Shown: in pieces, positions 1 to 7,370 of the stretch | How the letters are laid out: the number at the start of each line of letters is the position of its first letter | Numbering within the stretch: position 1 is the first letter of the stretch | NCBI GenBank assembly: GCA_017620055.1 | Contig: JAFZRD010000094.1 | Coordinates: 1 to 13,823, forward strand | DNA: 13,823 bases | Reading direction: 5' to 3' | Source of the DNA: Lachnospiraceae bacterium | GTDB taxonomy: Bacteria; Bacillota_A; Clostridia; Lachnospirales; Lachnospiraceae | Made by a program: the position numbers and the translations under genes | The notes under the pieces: generated by a model | Databases searched by the model: none | The model's input: the letters and a program-made list of their open reading frames with translations, nothing else | What the model was told of the DNA's origin: nothing

Positions 1-1
1 G

Positions 2-469
2 AACACATGGAACGATGAGAGCGTCAAAGAGCTTCGGGACAACGGTATGAAGGGCGGCATTCTCGAGAGCGTTCCCGGAATAACCAAATACTATAACAAC
101 GATCTGTATCTCAATGACCTGTATGCGCTCGGAGATCCGTTCCTGGCTCATCTTCCCGCCGTCAAGGAAAAGGGCTGGAGGATCGGACATATGTGGAGAG
201 ACGCTCCGGTCGGATACAGAAATCTTGTCAGATACGAATGGGGAACAGGTGCGATCAAGAACGCGGATGCCAAAGAGTATTACGAGATCATAGACGAGAT
301 CACGAGAGGGCCTCTCTTTGACAAAGAAAGGATCATGAAGGTCATCAACATCAATCTCGGAAAATACGATCATATCATCGACAGCTACAGATCGTCACTT
401 GACGAGAACGGAAGAGTCATCATACAGGACAACATGACGGATGATACGATAGCGGGTTACGGGGAGTAG
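2..469 (+). CDS. C-terminal part of a probable GT-C membrane glycosyltransferase, AftB-like (5' end outside window)
   Basis: The frame is open from base 2 with no convincing start: the first ATG (47) has no ribosome binding site, and the codons before it (TWNDESVKELRDNG) read like ordinary protein. This is therefore the 3' end of a longer gene. The visible 155 residues are soluble, with no membrane segment. They contain PGITKYYNNDLYLNDLYALGDP, followed by LAHLPAV and WRIGHMWRDAPVGY. From memory, the pattern (Y-x-L-x-DP, then LPA, then WRxGH, then PxGY) resembles the C-terminal extracytoplasmic domain of terminal arabinofuranosyltransferase AftB and related bacterial membrane glycosyltransferases. 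The multi-helix catalytic part would lie upstream, outside the window. If correct, the protein adds a sugar to a cell-surface polymer using a lipid-linked donor. It ends in TAG 30 bases before the next gene. The family call is moderate to low confidence; the coding call is strong. Confidence 0.6.
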   Translation, partial: NTWNDESVKELRDNGMKGGILESVPGITKYYNNDLYLNDLYALGDPFLAHLPAVKEKGWRIGHMWRDAPVGYRNLVRYEWGTGAIKNADAKEYYEIIDEITRGPLFDKERIMKVININLGKYDHIIDSYRSSLDENGRVIIQDNMTDDTIAGYGE

Positions 470-484
470 TATTCTTTTCCAGTA

Positions 485-491
485 AAGGAGG
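485..491 (+). promoter_or_regulatory. Ribosome binding site of the DUF308-like gene
   Basis: AAGGAGG lies 8 bases before the ATG at 500. It is a near-perfect Shine-Dalgarno sequence and fixes the start of the HdeD-like gene. Together with the upstream TAG, it shows that the gene is translated independently of the preceding gene, although both are in the same frame. Confidence 0.8.
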
Positions 492-499
492 GTATTTCC

Positions 500-1279
500 A
501 TGAACGGTAAGGAGAAAAAAGAAAACGATCAGCTCAAATGGCATCATTACCTGATATCCATTTTGTTTGTTCTTGTAGGTGCGGTCTTTACCGTATACAG
601 TCAGATCGACATACCGACGGTCTGCAAAGTGATCTCGATAGTGTTCGGACTGGCCGGTGTGATCTCGATACTTTCATACTGTATTAAAGACGTGACTGCC
701 GGATACTTCCGTCTGGATCTCGTATACGGTGTGATGGCGCTTGTCGTGGCGCTTCTCTTTATAACTAAGCAGGAAGCGTTAGGACCATATTTCCCGGTTA
801 TCGCGGGTATAGTCCTTATCGCAAACGGAGTGATAAAGCTTCAGCATTCGATCGATATGAAGCGGATCGACAGGAAGATGAAAAAGGTAACCGAAGTATG
901 GCTTGTTGTCATGATCTTCGCTCTCATCGGTATAGCGGCGGGATTTATTTCGGTTTATCTTAAGCTGCAGGACCGGACCATGTTCATACTGATCGGGATC
1001 GCCCTGATCGTTGCGGGTCTGTCGGATATATTCACGCACATAGTGTTCAACAAAAAGGTGAAGACATTTAAGTCAGGTGATTATCTGACCGAGCCGGAAC
1101 CGGAAGAGAGTGCACCGCAGCCTGAAGAACCGGTGACAGTGCAGGAGGAAGTACATTATCGGGAATCTGATCCGGAACCGGAACAGGAGTCCGAACAGGA
1201 AGTTTCCGATCAGGACCGGGCGGTCTTTGAAGCAGAGTCATCCGAAGAGAATACAGATGCAGCTGATCAACTCTCTTAA
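500..1279 (+). CDS. HdeD/DUF308-family six-helix membrane protein with acidic C-terminal tail
   Basis: The 259-residue product has six hydrophobic segments, near residues 15-34, 41-60, 72-89, 95-113, 132-155 and 160-178. They form repeated hairpins with small-residue patterns (LVGAVF, GIVLIANG, GIALIVAG), as in the HdeD/DUF308 family. The family is named after the E. coli acid-resistance membrane protein, but its members in Firmicutes have no established function. Residues about 195-259 form a cytoplasmic tail very rich in Glu and Pro (repeated PEPE, PEE and EPEQE), longer than is usual for the family and probably disordered. The start is set by AAGGAGG at 485-491. The last 23 bases overlap the next gene, so the pair is probably cotranscribed. 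The fold is fairly sure; the role is unknown. Confidence 0.8.
   Translation: MNGKEKKENDQLKWHHYLISILFVLVGAVFTVYSQIDIPTVCKVISIVFGLAGVISILSYCIKDVTAGYFRLDLVYGVMALVVALLFITKQEALGPYFPVIAGIVLIANGVIKLQHSIDMKRIDRKMKKVTEVWLVVMIFALIGIAAGFISVYLKLQDRTMFILIGIALIVAGLSDIFTHIVFNKKVKTFKSGDYLTEPEPEESAPQPEEPVTVQEEVHYRESDPEPEQESEQEVSDQDRAVFEAESSEENTDAADQLS
1244..1250 (+). promoter_or_regulatory. Probable ribosome binding site for the decarboxylase, deciding its start
   Basis: GAAGAGA lies 6 bases before ATG 1257, inside the end of the upstream gene. It supports ATG 1257 over the in-frame TTG at 1227, which would overlap the upstream gene by 53 bases and add ten residues not needed by the family fold. It is a weak match to the consensus. 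Confidence 0.45.
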
Positions 1280-2780
1280 GGAAAATCGTGACAGCGGAGT
1301 ATATCCGTTTCATATGCCGGGTCACAAGAGAATGCTCTCGGGTGATGATCTGCTTCGGCAGATATACGGGATAGATATTACCGAGACGGAAGGTTTCGAT
1401 GATCTTCACAATGCCCGGGGGATAATAAAAGAGGCGGAGGATCGTGCCGCCGCGTTATTCGGTTCGGACGAGACGCACTTTCTCGTGAACGGATCGACAT
1501 GCGGGATACTTGCCGCGATCACGGGATCCGTTACATCGGGAGACAGTCTGATCATCGCATCAAACTGCCACCGGTCGGTATATAACGGACTGATGCAAAG
1601 CGGTGCAAAACCGTATATGATCACACCGGATCAGGAAGCTTATTTTGAGATAAGCGGAGGGGTATGCGTCTCATCGGTTGATAAAGCTCTCGATGAAGCG
1701 GACGGAAACAGGGTCGCGGTCGTGATCACGAGTCCGACATATGAAGGTATCACAAGCGATGTTGCGGCAATAGCGGACGCGTGCCATAAAAAAGGAGCCG
1801 TGCTCATCGTCGATGCCGCACACGGAGCACATTTCGGACTGTCGGATGATTTTCCGCAAAGTGCGGTAGCTTCGGGAGCGGATGTAGTCATTACGAGTGT
1901 TCACAAAACACTGCCGGCAATGACGCAGACGGCGCTCATACATATAAACAGGGACTGCCCGTCCAAAGAGCGCATACGCAAAATGCTCCCGGTGTATATG
2001 ACATCAAGTCCGTCATACGTACTGATGGCATCGATCGACAATATGACCGATCTTCTCGAGAGGGAAGGCGGCAGGCTGTTTGATGAATATTCCCGAAGGT
2101 TTGATGATCTGTATAAAAAGGCGGAGGATCTTAAATGCCTCAGCGTCCTTTGCGAAAAAAAGCTGACAGCCGAAGGTTCGGCCGGTCATGACAAAAGCAA
2201 GATAGTCGTAAGCGATATGACATCTTCATATACCGGAAAACAGTTGTCGGACATGCTCAGGGAACGGTACGGGATATGTGCCGAAATGGCAACACAGACG
2301 TATGTTCTCCTGATGACATCGATTGCGGATACGGATGAAGGATTCGAGAAGCTGGTAAAAGCCCTTTCCGATATCGATCAGAAGATAGAGGATATGCAGG
2401 TGCTTCCCAAAACACGCTCTGTCATTAAGAAGCTTTATGACAGCGTTGTCGGAAGCCGGATCGCACATTCTCTGAAAACCGTTCCGATCATGGAACAAGG
2501 GTGCAAAGAAGACAGCGATGCGACAAGCTTTGACAACAGAATAAAAGAGGTTCTGTTTGAGGAAACAATAGAATACATTCCGGTGGAGCTGTCCGAGGGA
2601 AGGACAGCCGCGGATTTTGTATCGGTGTTCCCGCCGGGAATACCGCTTGCGATACCCGGCCGGATCATCTCCGGCGAAGCGGCGGATAAGATACTCAGTG
2701 CACTGGAAAACGGCCTGGAAGTGACGGGCCTTGCGGATAAGGAAATAGCGGTTTTATGGGAAAGATCTTCTACCTCATAG
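1257..2780 (+). CDS. Orn/Lys/Arg decarboxylase family protein (PLP-dependent, YaaO/SpeA-like)
   Basis: This 507-residue protein of the fold-type I PLP family matches the short Bacillus-type Orn/Lys/Arg decarboxylases (about 480-490 residues), not the 700-residue enterobacterial enzymes. Visible motifs are FHMPGHK at 18-24, the cofactor-holding NGSTCG, VDAAHGAH with Asp186 and His189 (Asp for the pyridine nitrogen, His stacking on the ring), and SVHK with Lys217 as the Schiff-base lysine. A C-terminal domain with PPGIPLAIPGR follows, as expected for the family. Members decarboxylate arginine, lysine or ornithine to polyamine precursors; the substrate cannot be told from sequence alone. In Bacillus the homologue yaaO occupies the same position before tmk and holB, so context supports the call. 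It ends in TAG and overlaps the next gene by 25 bases. A TTG at 1227 is the alternative start. Confidence 0.9.
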   Translation: MQLINSLKENRDSGVYPFHMPGHKRMLSGDDLLRQIYGIDITETEGFDDLHNARGIIKEAEDRAAALFGSDETHFLVNGSTCGILAAITGSVTSGDSLIIASNCHRSVYNGLMQSGAKPYMITPDQEAYFEISGGVCVSSVDKALDEADGNRVAVVITSPTYEGITSDVAAIADACHKKGAVLIVDAAHGAHFGLSDDFPQSAVASGADVVITSVHKTLPAMTQTALIHINRDCPSKERIRKMLPVYMTSSPSYVLMASIDNMTDLLEREGGRLFDEYSRRFDDLYKKAEDLKCLSVLCEKKLTAEGSAGHDKSKIVVSDMTSSYTGKQLSDMLRERYGICAEMATQTYVLLMTSIADTDEGFEKLVKALSDIDQKIEDMQVLPKTRSVIKKLYDSVVGSRIAHSLKTVPIMEQGCKEDSDATSFDNRIKEVLFEETIEYIPVELSEGRTAADFVSVFPPGIPLAIPGRIISGEAADKILSALENGLEVTGLADKEIAVLWERSSTS

Positions 2781-3352
2781 GAAAGAGCTGTGCGGGTAAG
2801 GACAGTATTTACAAAAAGATCATAAATGATAAGGATCTCGGACTTGTACCCGTTATCAGGTATACGACCAGACCGATCAGGGACGGTGAGACGGACGGTG
2901 TCAGTTATCATTTCACGGACGTATACGGATACGGGAAGCTCAAGGAATCCGGAAAGATCATAGAGGAACAGGTATATCATACCGTTCACGGTGACTGGTA
3001 TTATTTCACCGCCGATGACGGAAGCATCGATCTTGAGAAAAACGATTATATCGCCATCGGTGTGCTCGAGTCATTTGCCGGAACAAGAGAATACTACGGC
3101 AGGGACAGGGTAGTTCCGATATACATAGAGCTTGATGACGGCGAGAGACTGCAGCGGGCTCTTGACCGTGAGAGACTTCCCGAGAACGGAAAATATGCGG
3201 AAATGTGCAGGAGATTTCTGTCGGATGCAAATGATTTTCGCGAAGAGCGGATAAGGGAACTCGGGATCACGGATGATGAGAGATTTGAGAACGACGATCT
3301 TGATGATTGCGCCAAGAGGATCAAAACATGGATATTAAGATCAATCAGGTGA
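2756..3352 (+). CDS. Guanylate kinase-like nucleoside monophosphate kinase (P-loop), in the tmk position
   Basis: The 198-residue product starts with a beta strand and a P-loop, GKSCAGKDS (9-17), followed by [11 protein letters not shown] (35-45) and SYHF (50-53). This is the GMP-binding pattern of guanylate kinases (TTR..R.GE..G..Y.F). Arg-rich lid-like segments follow ([12 protein letters not shown]). Guanylate kinase phosphorylates GMP to GDP with ATP. Two points are unusual. The residue after Gly-Lys in Walker A is Asp16, with Ser17 next, where guanylate kinases have Ser or Thr; a similar GKD(S/T) form occurs in some deoxynucleotide kinases. The gene also sits where Bacillus has thymidylate kinase (tmk). 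It may therefore be a paralogue of the housekeeping gmk with altered specificity. The start overlaps the decarboxylase by 25 bases, with AAGGAA about 11 bases upstream. The fold is confident; the substrate is not. Confidence 0.8.
   Translation: MGKIFYLIGKSCAGKDSIYKKIINDKDLGLVPVIRYTTRPIRDGETDGVSYHFTDVYGYGKLKESGKIIEEQVYHTVHGDWYYFTADDGSIDLEKNDYIAIGVLESFAGTREYYGRDRVVPIYIELDDGERLQRALDRERLPENGKYAEMCRRFLSDANDFREERIRELGITDDERFENDDLDDCAKRIKTWILRSIR
3314..3320 (+). promoter_or_regulatory. Ribosome binding site of yaaR homologue, deciding its start
   Basis: AAGAGGA lies 7 bases before ATG 3328, inside the end of the kinase gene. It favours ATG 3328 over the in-frame TTG at 3307. The resulting 147-residue product equals the usual YaaR length. 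Confidence 0.6.
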
Positions 3353-3771
3353 GTGCACCGACCCCGGTGACCGATACGAATCAGGTTAACGGACCGACCG
3401 ATGATGCGTTCCGGTTTACGCTCATGAGCGCCATCGAGGAGGAAGGGCTTCAGGAGAGGCTCGGTCTCATGTACGAAGACATCACGATGCAGGGTAACAA
3501 GATCACCAAGCATATGGATGTCAAGGACATGAAGCGCTACCGTGCGCTGATCAAGGAATTCATGAATGAGATCGTTAACAGATCGCACAAGTTCTCGCGT
3601 GAGAATTTTCTTGACCGCAAAGGCAGGCACAGGGTGTACGGGATCATCCGCCGGGTTGATGAGACGCTCGATGAGCTCGCGCAGGAGCTGATGAAAGACG
3701 AGAAGGATCATCTCGCGATCCTCGCCAAGGTGGGCGAGATCCGAGGGCTTCTGTTGGATATATTAACATGA
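3328..3771 (+). CDS. YaaR family protein (DUF327)
   Basis: The product is a 147-residue, mostly helical, charged soluble protein that matches YaaR (DUF327) of Firmicutes in length and style. A polar N-terminal segment (about 1-25) precedes FRFTLMSAI. Long helices follow, with the patterns [38 protein letters not shown] and a C-terminal segment ending LLLDILT. The family has no established biochemical function. Its position between a nucleotide kinase and holB is the same as in Bacillus and is strong contextual support. It overlaps the kinase by 25 bases and the holB start by 4 bases (ATGA), so translation is probably coupled to both. The Bacillus gene yaaQ (a cyclic di-AMP-binding protein), which usually precedes yaaR, is missing here. 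Confidence 0.85.
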   Translation: MDIKINQVSAPTPVTDTNQVNGPTDDAFRFTLMSAIEEEGLQERLGLMYEDITMQGNKITKHMDVKDMKRYRALIKEFMNEIVNRSHKFSRENFLDRKGRHRVYGIIRRVDETLDELAQELMKDEKDHLAILAKVGEIRGLLLDILT

Positions 3772-4766
3772 CTAACACTTTTAACGACATCATAGGACAA
3801 GAGCATATCAAGGAGCATCTGCGGGTCGCGATCACATCTGGCAAGATCAGCCAGGCCTATCTGATCACGGGCGAGAGCATGCAGGGCAAGGAATTCATCG
3901 CAAGGATATTTGCGAACGCGCTTGTATGCGAGGACCCGGTGGGAGGCATCGATCCGTGCGGGAAGTGCAAGGCATGCGTTCAGGCCGCAACGCACAACCA
4001 TCCCGACATCATCACGGTGACCCACGACAAGCCGAACACGATATCCGTGGATGACGTCAGGGCACAGATCGTTTCCGATGCGCAGATCAGACCGTATCAG
4101 AGCAAATGGAAGATATACATCATGAACGAGGCGGAGAAGATGACTCCGCAAGCCCAGAACGCGATCCTCAAGACTCTCGAGGAACCGCCCGAGTATGTGG
4201 TCATAATACTTCTGGCAACGTCCAAAGGCGCGATCCTTCCGACTGTATTGTCGAGATGCGTCCAGCTTGACATGCGCCCGGTGGAGGATGGGATCGTCAG
4301 GGATTACCTTATGAAAGAGATAAAGGTTCCCGACTACAGGGCAGACATTTGTACCGCGTTTGCGAGAGGTAATATCGGGAAGGCCAGAAGTCTTGCAACA
4401 AGCGAGGACTTTGAAGAGATCCGCGACGAGACCGTAAGGGTACTGAAACATATTCGGAGCATGGACACATCCGATTTTGTCGAAACGCTCAGGAAGATGG
4501 AAGAATACAAGGTAAGTGTCGGCGACCTTCTCGACATCATGATGATCTGGTACAGGGATGTCCTTTTGTACAAGGCGACGATGGATGAGAGCGCGATCGT
4601 GTTCGCGGATGAGAAAGAGAGCATCATCAATGAAGCCCGTGACAGATCATACGAAGGGATAGAAGCGATATTGAAAATAATGGAGAAGACCAGGCAGCGT
4701 CTTAAAGCAAACGTGAACTTCTCGCTTGCGATGGAATTAATGCTGCTTGCCATAAAGGAGAATTAA
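3768..4766 (+). CDS. holB: DNA polymerase III subunit delta' (clamp loader)
   Basis: This 332-residue AAA+ protein is part of the clamp loader that places the beta sliding clamp on DNA. It begins with [14 protein letters not shown] (5-18), typical of the gamma/tau/delta' group. It has a degenerate P-loop, GESMQGKE (35-42), with Glu in place of Ser/Thr, consistent with the family's poor ATPase activity. A zinc module includes C54, C64, C67 and C70, followed by HNHPD. The Walker B region reads YIMNEAEKM, followed by [11 protein letters not shown]. The arginine-finger motif SRC is present at 162-164. The C-terminal half is helical and matches the subunit-interaction domain. Its start codon overlaps the yaaR stop (ATGA) and has no clear ribosome binding site, which points to translational coupling. 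Its place between yaaR and ricT is conserved in Firmicutes. Confidence 0.95.
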   Translation: MTNTFNDIIGQEHIKEHLRVAITSGKISQAYLITGESMQGKEFIARIFANALVCEDPVGGIDPCGKCKACVQAATHNHPDIITVTHDKPNTISVDDVRAQIVSDAQIRPYQSKWKIYIMNEAEKMTPQAQNAILKTLEEPPEYVVIILLATSKGAILPTVLSRCVQLDMRPVEDGIVRDYLMKEIKVPDYRADICTAFARGNIGKARSLATSEDFEEIRDETVRVLKHIRSMDTSDFVETLRKMEEYKVSVGDLLDIMMIWYRDVLLYKATMDESAIVFADEKESIINEARDRSYEGIEAILKIMEKTRQRLKANVNFSLAMELMLLAIKEN

Positions 4767-4769
4767 GAG

Positions 4770-5756
4770 ATGACAAAAGTAATAGGCGTCAGATTCAGAA
4801 CGGCCGGCAAGATATACTACTTCGGACCGAAGGATATCGAGTTCAAACGGTCCGATCATGTTATCGTGGAGACGGCAAGAGGCGTGGAATACGGGACCGT
4901 TGTTCTTCCGAATATGGAAGTTGACGACGGCAAGATCACACAGCCTCTCAAAAACGTCATACGAAAAGCGACCCCGGACGATGACGAGCGTGAGAAGAGA
5001 AACCGCGAGAAAGAAAAGGACGCATACAAAGTATGCCAGGAGAAGATATTAAAGCACGGCCTTGAGATGAAGCTCATCAATGCCGAATACACATTCGACA
5101 ACAATAAGGTGCTGTTCTATTTCACGGCGGACGGACGAGTCGATTTCCGCGAACTTGTCAAAGATCTGGCCGGAGTGTTCAGAACGAGGATCGAGCTGCG
5201 ACAGGTCGGTGTCCGTGATGAGACCAAGATCCTGGGAGGCATGGGCATCTGCGGCAGGCCGTTGTGCTGTCATACTTATCTGGCTGATTTTGCCCCTGTA
5301 TCGATCAAGATGGCAAAAGAGCAGAGCCTGTCTCTCAATCCGACCAAGATATCCGGAATATGCGGACGTCTTATGTGCTGCCTGCAGAACGAAGCACAGG
5401 TATATGAGGAACTCAACAGAAAGCTTCCGAGAGTCGGGGACAGCGTAACGACGCCCGACGGCCTCAAGGGTGAAGTCAGGGAGACCAACGTGCTCAAGCA
5501 GCTCGTGAAGGTTGTCGTTGAAGTCGATGATGAGAAGGAACTGCGTGAATATGCCGTAGCAGAGCTCAAGTTCAAGCCGCGTCACAAGAAAGAACGAGAC
5601 GACGAGAAAGGCGGCAAAGGCGGAAAGCGCGGCAAGAACAAAGATAAAGACAACCGGAATCCGAAGAACCGGGAGGAGATCGAGGAAGAGAAGGAACTGG
5701 AAGAGCTGGAAAGACTGGAACAAAACGATGGCAAATCCAAACTGGACGACGATTGA
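4770..5756 (+). CDS. ricT: PSP1 domain protein RicT (YaaT), Y-complex subunit for RNase Y-dependent mRNA processing
   Basis: The 328-residue product has a PSP1 C-terminal-type domain with two cysteine motifs, GICGRPLCC (C161, C166, C167) and GICGRLMCC (C198, C203, C204). In Bacillus these bind iron-sulfur clusters together with RicA and RicF, and the Y-complex stimulates RNase Y cleavage of polycistronic mRNAs and affects sporulation and biofilm decisions. A charged helical segment at about 68-90 precedes the core. The tail from about 271 on is longer than in Bacillus YaaT (about 275 residues). It is first Lys/Gly/Arg-rich (GGKGGKRGKNK), then Glu-rich and probably helical, so it may contact RNA or a partner (inference). 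AAGGAG 9 bases upstream supports ATG 4770. It starts 3 bases after holB and overlaps the next gene by 29 bases. Confidence 0.93.
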   Translation: MTKVIGVRFRTAGKIYYFGPKDIEFKRSDHVIVETARGVEYGTVVLPNMEVDDGKITQPLKNVIRKATPDDDEREKRNREKEKDAYKVCQEKILKHGLEMKLINAEYTFDNNKVLFYFTADGRVDFRELVKDLAGVFRTRIELRQVGVRDETKILGGMGICGRPLCCHTYLADFAPVSIKMAKEQSLSLNPTKISGICGRLMCCLQNEAQVYEELNRKLPRVGDSVTTPDGLKGEVRETNVLKQLVKVVVEVDDEKELREYAVAELKFKPRHKKERDDEKGGKGGKRGKNKDKDNRNPKNREEIEEEKELEELERLEQNDGKSKLDDD

Positions 5757-6483
5757 ACTGAAGGAAGGTGAACGCATCGACGATCTTGAAAGGTGCGGAT
5801 TCAGGATCATCCAGAATACGGATATGTTCTGTTTCGGAATGGATGCCGTGCTGCTGTCCGGATATGCATACGCAAAGAAGGGTGAGGTTGTTCTCGATCT
5901 GTGCACCGGAAACGGGATAATACCGATACTCATGGCCGCCAAGACGCAGGCCGACAGGATCGTCGGTATAGAGATCCAGAAGGAGGTTGCCGATCTCGCT
6001 AAGAGAAGCGTTGCGGCAAATGACCTTTCGGACCGCATCAACATCATATGCGCGGATATAAAGGAAACCGAGGATTATCTTCAGCCCGGCAGGTTTGATG
6101 TCGTGACATGCAATCCTCCATATATGATCGAAAATCACGGGATCAGGAATCCCGACTCCCCGAGGGCGATAGCAAGGCATGAGATAATGTGCTGTTTTGA
6201 TGATGTGGCAAGGATCACGGCAAAGATGCTAAAGCCCGGCGGAAGGATGTTTCTGATACACAGACCGTTCAGACTGACCGAGATATTCGAAACGCTCACC
6301 AAACACGGACTGGAACCGAAGAGGATGAAACTCGTCCATCCGTATGTGAACCGCGAACCGAACATGGTACTGATCGAAGCCTTTCTTGGCGGAAGGCGGA
6401 GACTGACGGTGGAGAGGCCTCTTATAGTATATGAATCGCCGAACTGCTACACAAAAGAGATATATGATATATACGGATACTGA
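5728..6483 (+). CDS. tRNA1(Val) (adenine-N6)-methyltransferase-like protein (YabB/TrmN6 family)
   Basis: This 251-residue class I SAM-dependent methyltransferase has the SAM-binding motif VLDLCTGNGIIPILMA (55-70), an acidic motif II at VGIEIQ (79-84), CADI (108-111), and the catalytic NPPY (129-132) typical of enzymes that methylate exocyclic amino groups of adenine or glutamine. The N-terminal QNTDMFCFGMDAVLL pattern is characteristic of the YabB/TrmN6 group, whose E. coli member makes m6A37 in tRNA1(Val). The exact substrate here is inferred from the family. The gene lies between ricT and rsmI, as yabB does in Bacillus, but without the intervening yabA and yazA. The start lies inside ricT (29-base overlap) with only a weak ribosome binding site, so it is probably translationally coupled. 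The stop is 2 bases before rsmI. Confidence 0.88.
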   Translation: MANPNWTTIELKEGERIDDLERCGFRIIQNTDMFCFGMDAVLLSGYAYAKKGEVVLDLCTGNGIIPILMAAKTQADRIVGIEIQKEVADLAKRSVAANDLSDRINIICADIKETEDYLQPGRFDVVTCNPPYMIENHGIRNPDSPRAIARHEIMCCFDDVARITAKMLKPGGRMFLIHRPFRLTEIFETLTKHGLEPKRMKLVHPYVNREPNMVLIEAFLGGRRRLTVERPLIVYESPNCYTKEIYDIYGY

Positions 6484-6485
6484 TC

Positions 6486-7349
6486 ATGAATGAACAAAGC
6501 GGACAGGGTATGCTTTATCTTTGTGCGACACCGATAGGAAATCTTTCGGACATATCCGAGAGAGTTCTTACGACGCTGGCAAGTGTCGATATCATTGCCG
6601 CGGAGGACACGAGAAACAGCTTAAAGCTCCTCAATCATTTCGGGATAAAGGTACCATTGACAAGCTATCACGAATACAATAAGTACGATAAGGCAGACGA
6701 ACTCATCGACCGGATGATGGAAGGAAAGAGCGTCGCTCTGATCACGGATGCAGGAACACCGGCGATATCCGATCCGGGAGAAGTGCTTGCCGATATGTGC
6801 CACAAAGCCGGAATAAGGGTCACATCACTTCCCGGTCCGTGTGCACTTGTCACCGCACTGTCGATGTCCGGTATGTCATCGAGAAGATTTGTGTTTGAAG
6901 GATTTCTTCCCGCGGATAAGAAAGAGCGAAGGAAAGTCTTGGAGGATCTTACCGATGAGGTGAGGACGATAATACTGTATGAAGCCCCTCATCACTTGAA
7001 GGCAACGCTGTGTGAACTGTACGAAACGCTTGGAGACAGGAACATAACCCTGTGCCGGGAACTGACCAAGAAGTTTGAACAGACGATCCGAATGCGGCTT
7101 CGGGAGGCGATTGATCATTACGAAAGCAACGAGCCCAAAGGCGAATATGTCCTGATCATCGAAGGCAGATCGCAAAGCCTTATCGATGAAGAAAAGGCAA
7201 ACGCCTGGAGGCAGAAAGATATAAACGAGCATATGGCAATGTACGAATCCGAAGGACTCGACCGTAAGGAGGCAATGAAGAAAGTTGCGGCCGACAGGGG
7301 GATCTCCAAGAGGGACGTATACAGACAGCTGCTCGAGAAGGAAGATTAA
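6486..7349 (+). CDS. rsmI: 16S rRNA (cytidine1402-2'-O)-methyltransferase
   Basis: The 287-residue product belongs to the tetrapyrrole-methylase-fold family. Signature motifs are ATPIGNL (14-20), AEDTR (39-43), LTSYHEYN (58-65), TDAGTPAISDPG (87-98) and LPGPCA (115-120), all diagnostic of RsmI (YraL/YabC). RsmI 2'-O-methylates C1402 in the ribosomal decoding centre with SAM as donor. The length is normal for the family. The C-terminal part (about 230-287) is helical and charged, with an RKEAMKKVAADRGISKRDVY pattern like the HTH-type RsmI C-terminal domain. It begins 2 bases after the upstream methyltransferase and is followed after 21 bases by metG, which has its own ribosome binding site (AAAGGAG). 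Confidence 0.95.
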   Translation: MNEQSGQGMLYLCATPIGNLSDISERVLTTLASVDIIAAEDTRNSLKLLNHFGIKVPLTSYHEYNKYDKADELIDRMMEGKSVALITDAGTPAISDPGEVLADMCHKAGIRVTSLPGPCALVTALSMSGMSSRRFVFEGFLPADKKERRKVLEDLTDEVRTIILYEAPHHLKATLCELYETLGDRNITLCRELTKKFEQTIRMRLREAIDHYESNEPKGEYVLIIEGRSQSLIDEEKANAWRQKDINEHMAMYESEGLDRKEAMKKVAADRGISKRDVYRQLLEKED

Positions 7350-7370
7350 CAGATCAAAGGAGTTAAGAAT

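Noticed and set aside
467..499. TAG as a reassigned codon: reading through 467 would join the first gene in frame to the HdeD-like gene
   Set aside because: The downstream gene has a near-perfect ribosome binding site and ATG. The decarboxylase also ends naturally in TAG at 2778. The genome therefore uses TAG as a stop, and the in-frame relation is chance.
1227..1256. TTG start for the decarboxylase, ten residues longer
   Set aside because: It would increase the overlap with the upstream gene to 53 bases. ATG 1257 has a better-placed ribosome binding site and matches the family N-terminus.
1068..1409. Antisense open frames of 60-330 codons across the window (for example 1068-1409, 5049-6047 and 8354-9175 on the minus strand)
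   Set aside because: They mirror well-supported plus-strand genes, have Arg/Ser/Leu-rich nonsense composition and no recognisable motifs.
3307..3327. TTG start for the yaaR homologue
   Set aside because: ATG 3328 is preceded by AAGAGGA at proper spacing and gives the usual family length.
3870..3895. Loss of function in holB because its P-loop lacks Ser/Thr
   Set aside because: Delta' subunits commonly have degenerate P-loops, and the SRC motif and zinc cysteines are intact.
7350..7370. T-box or SAM riboswitch before metG
   Set aside because: The gap is 21 bases, far too short, and holds only a ribosome binding site.
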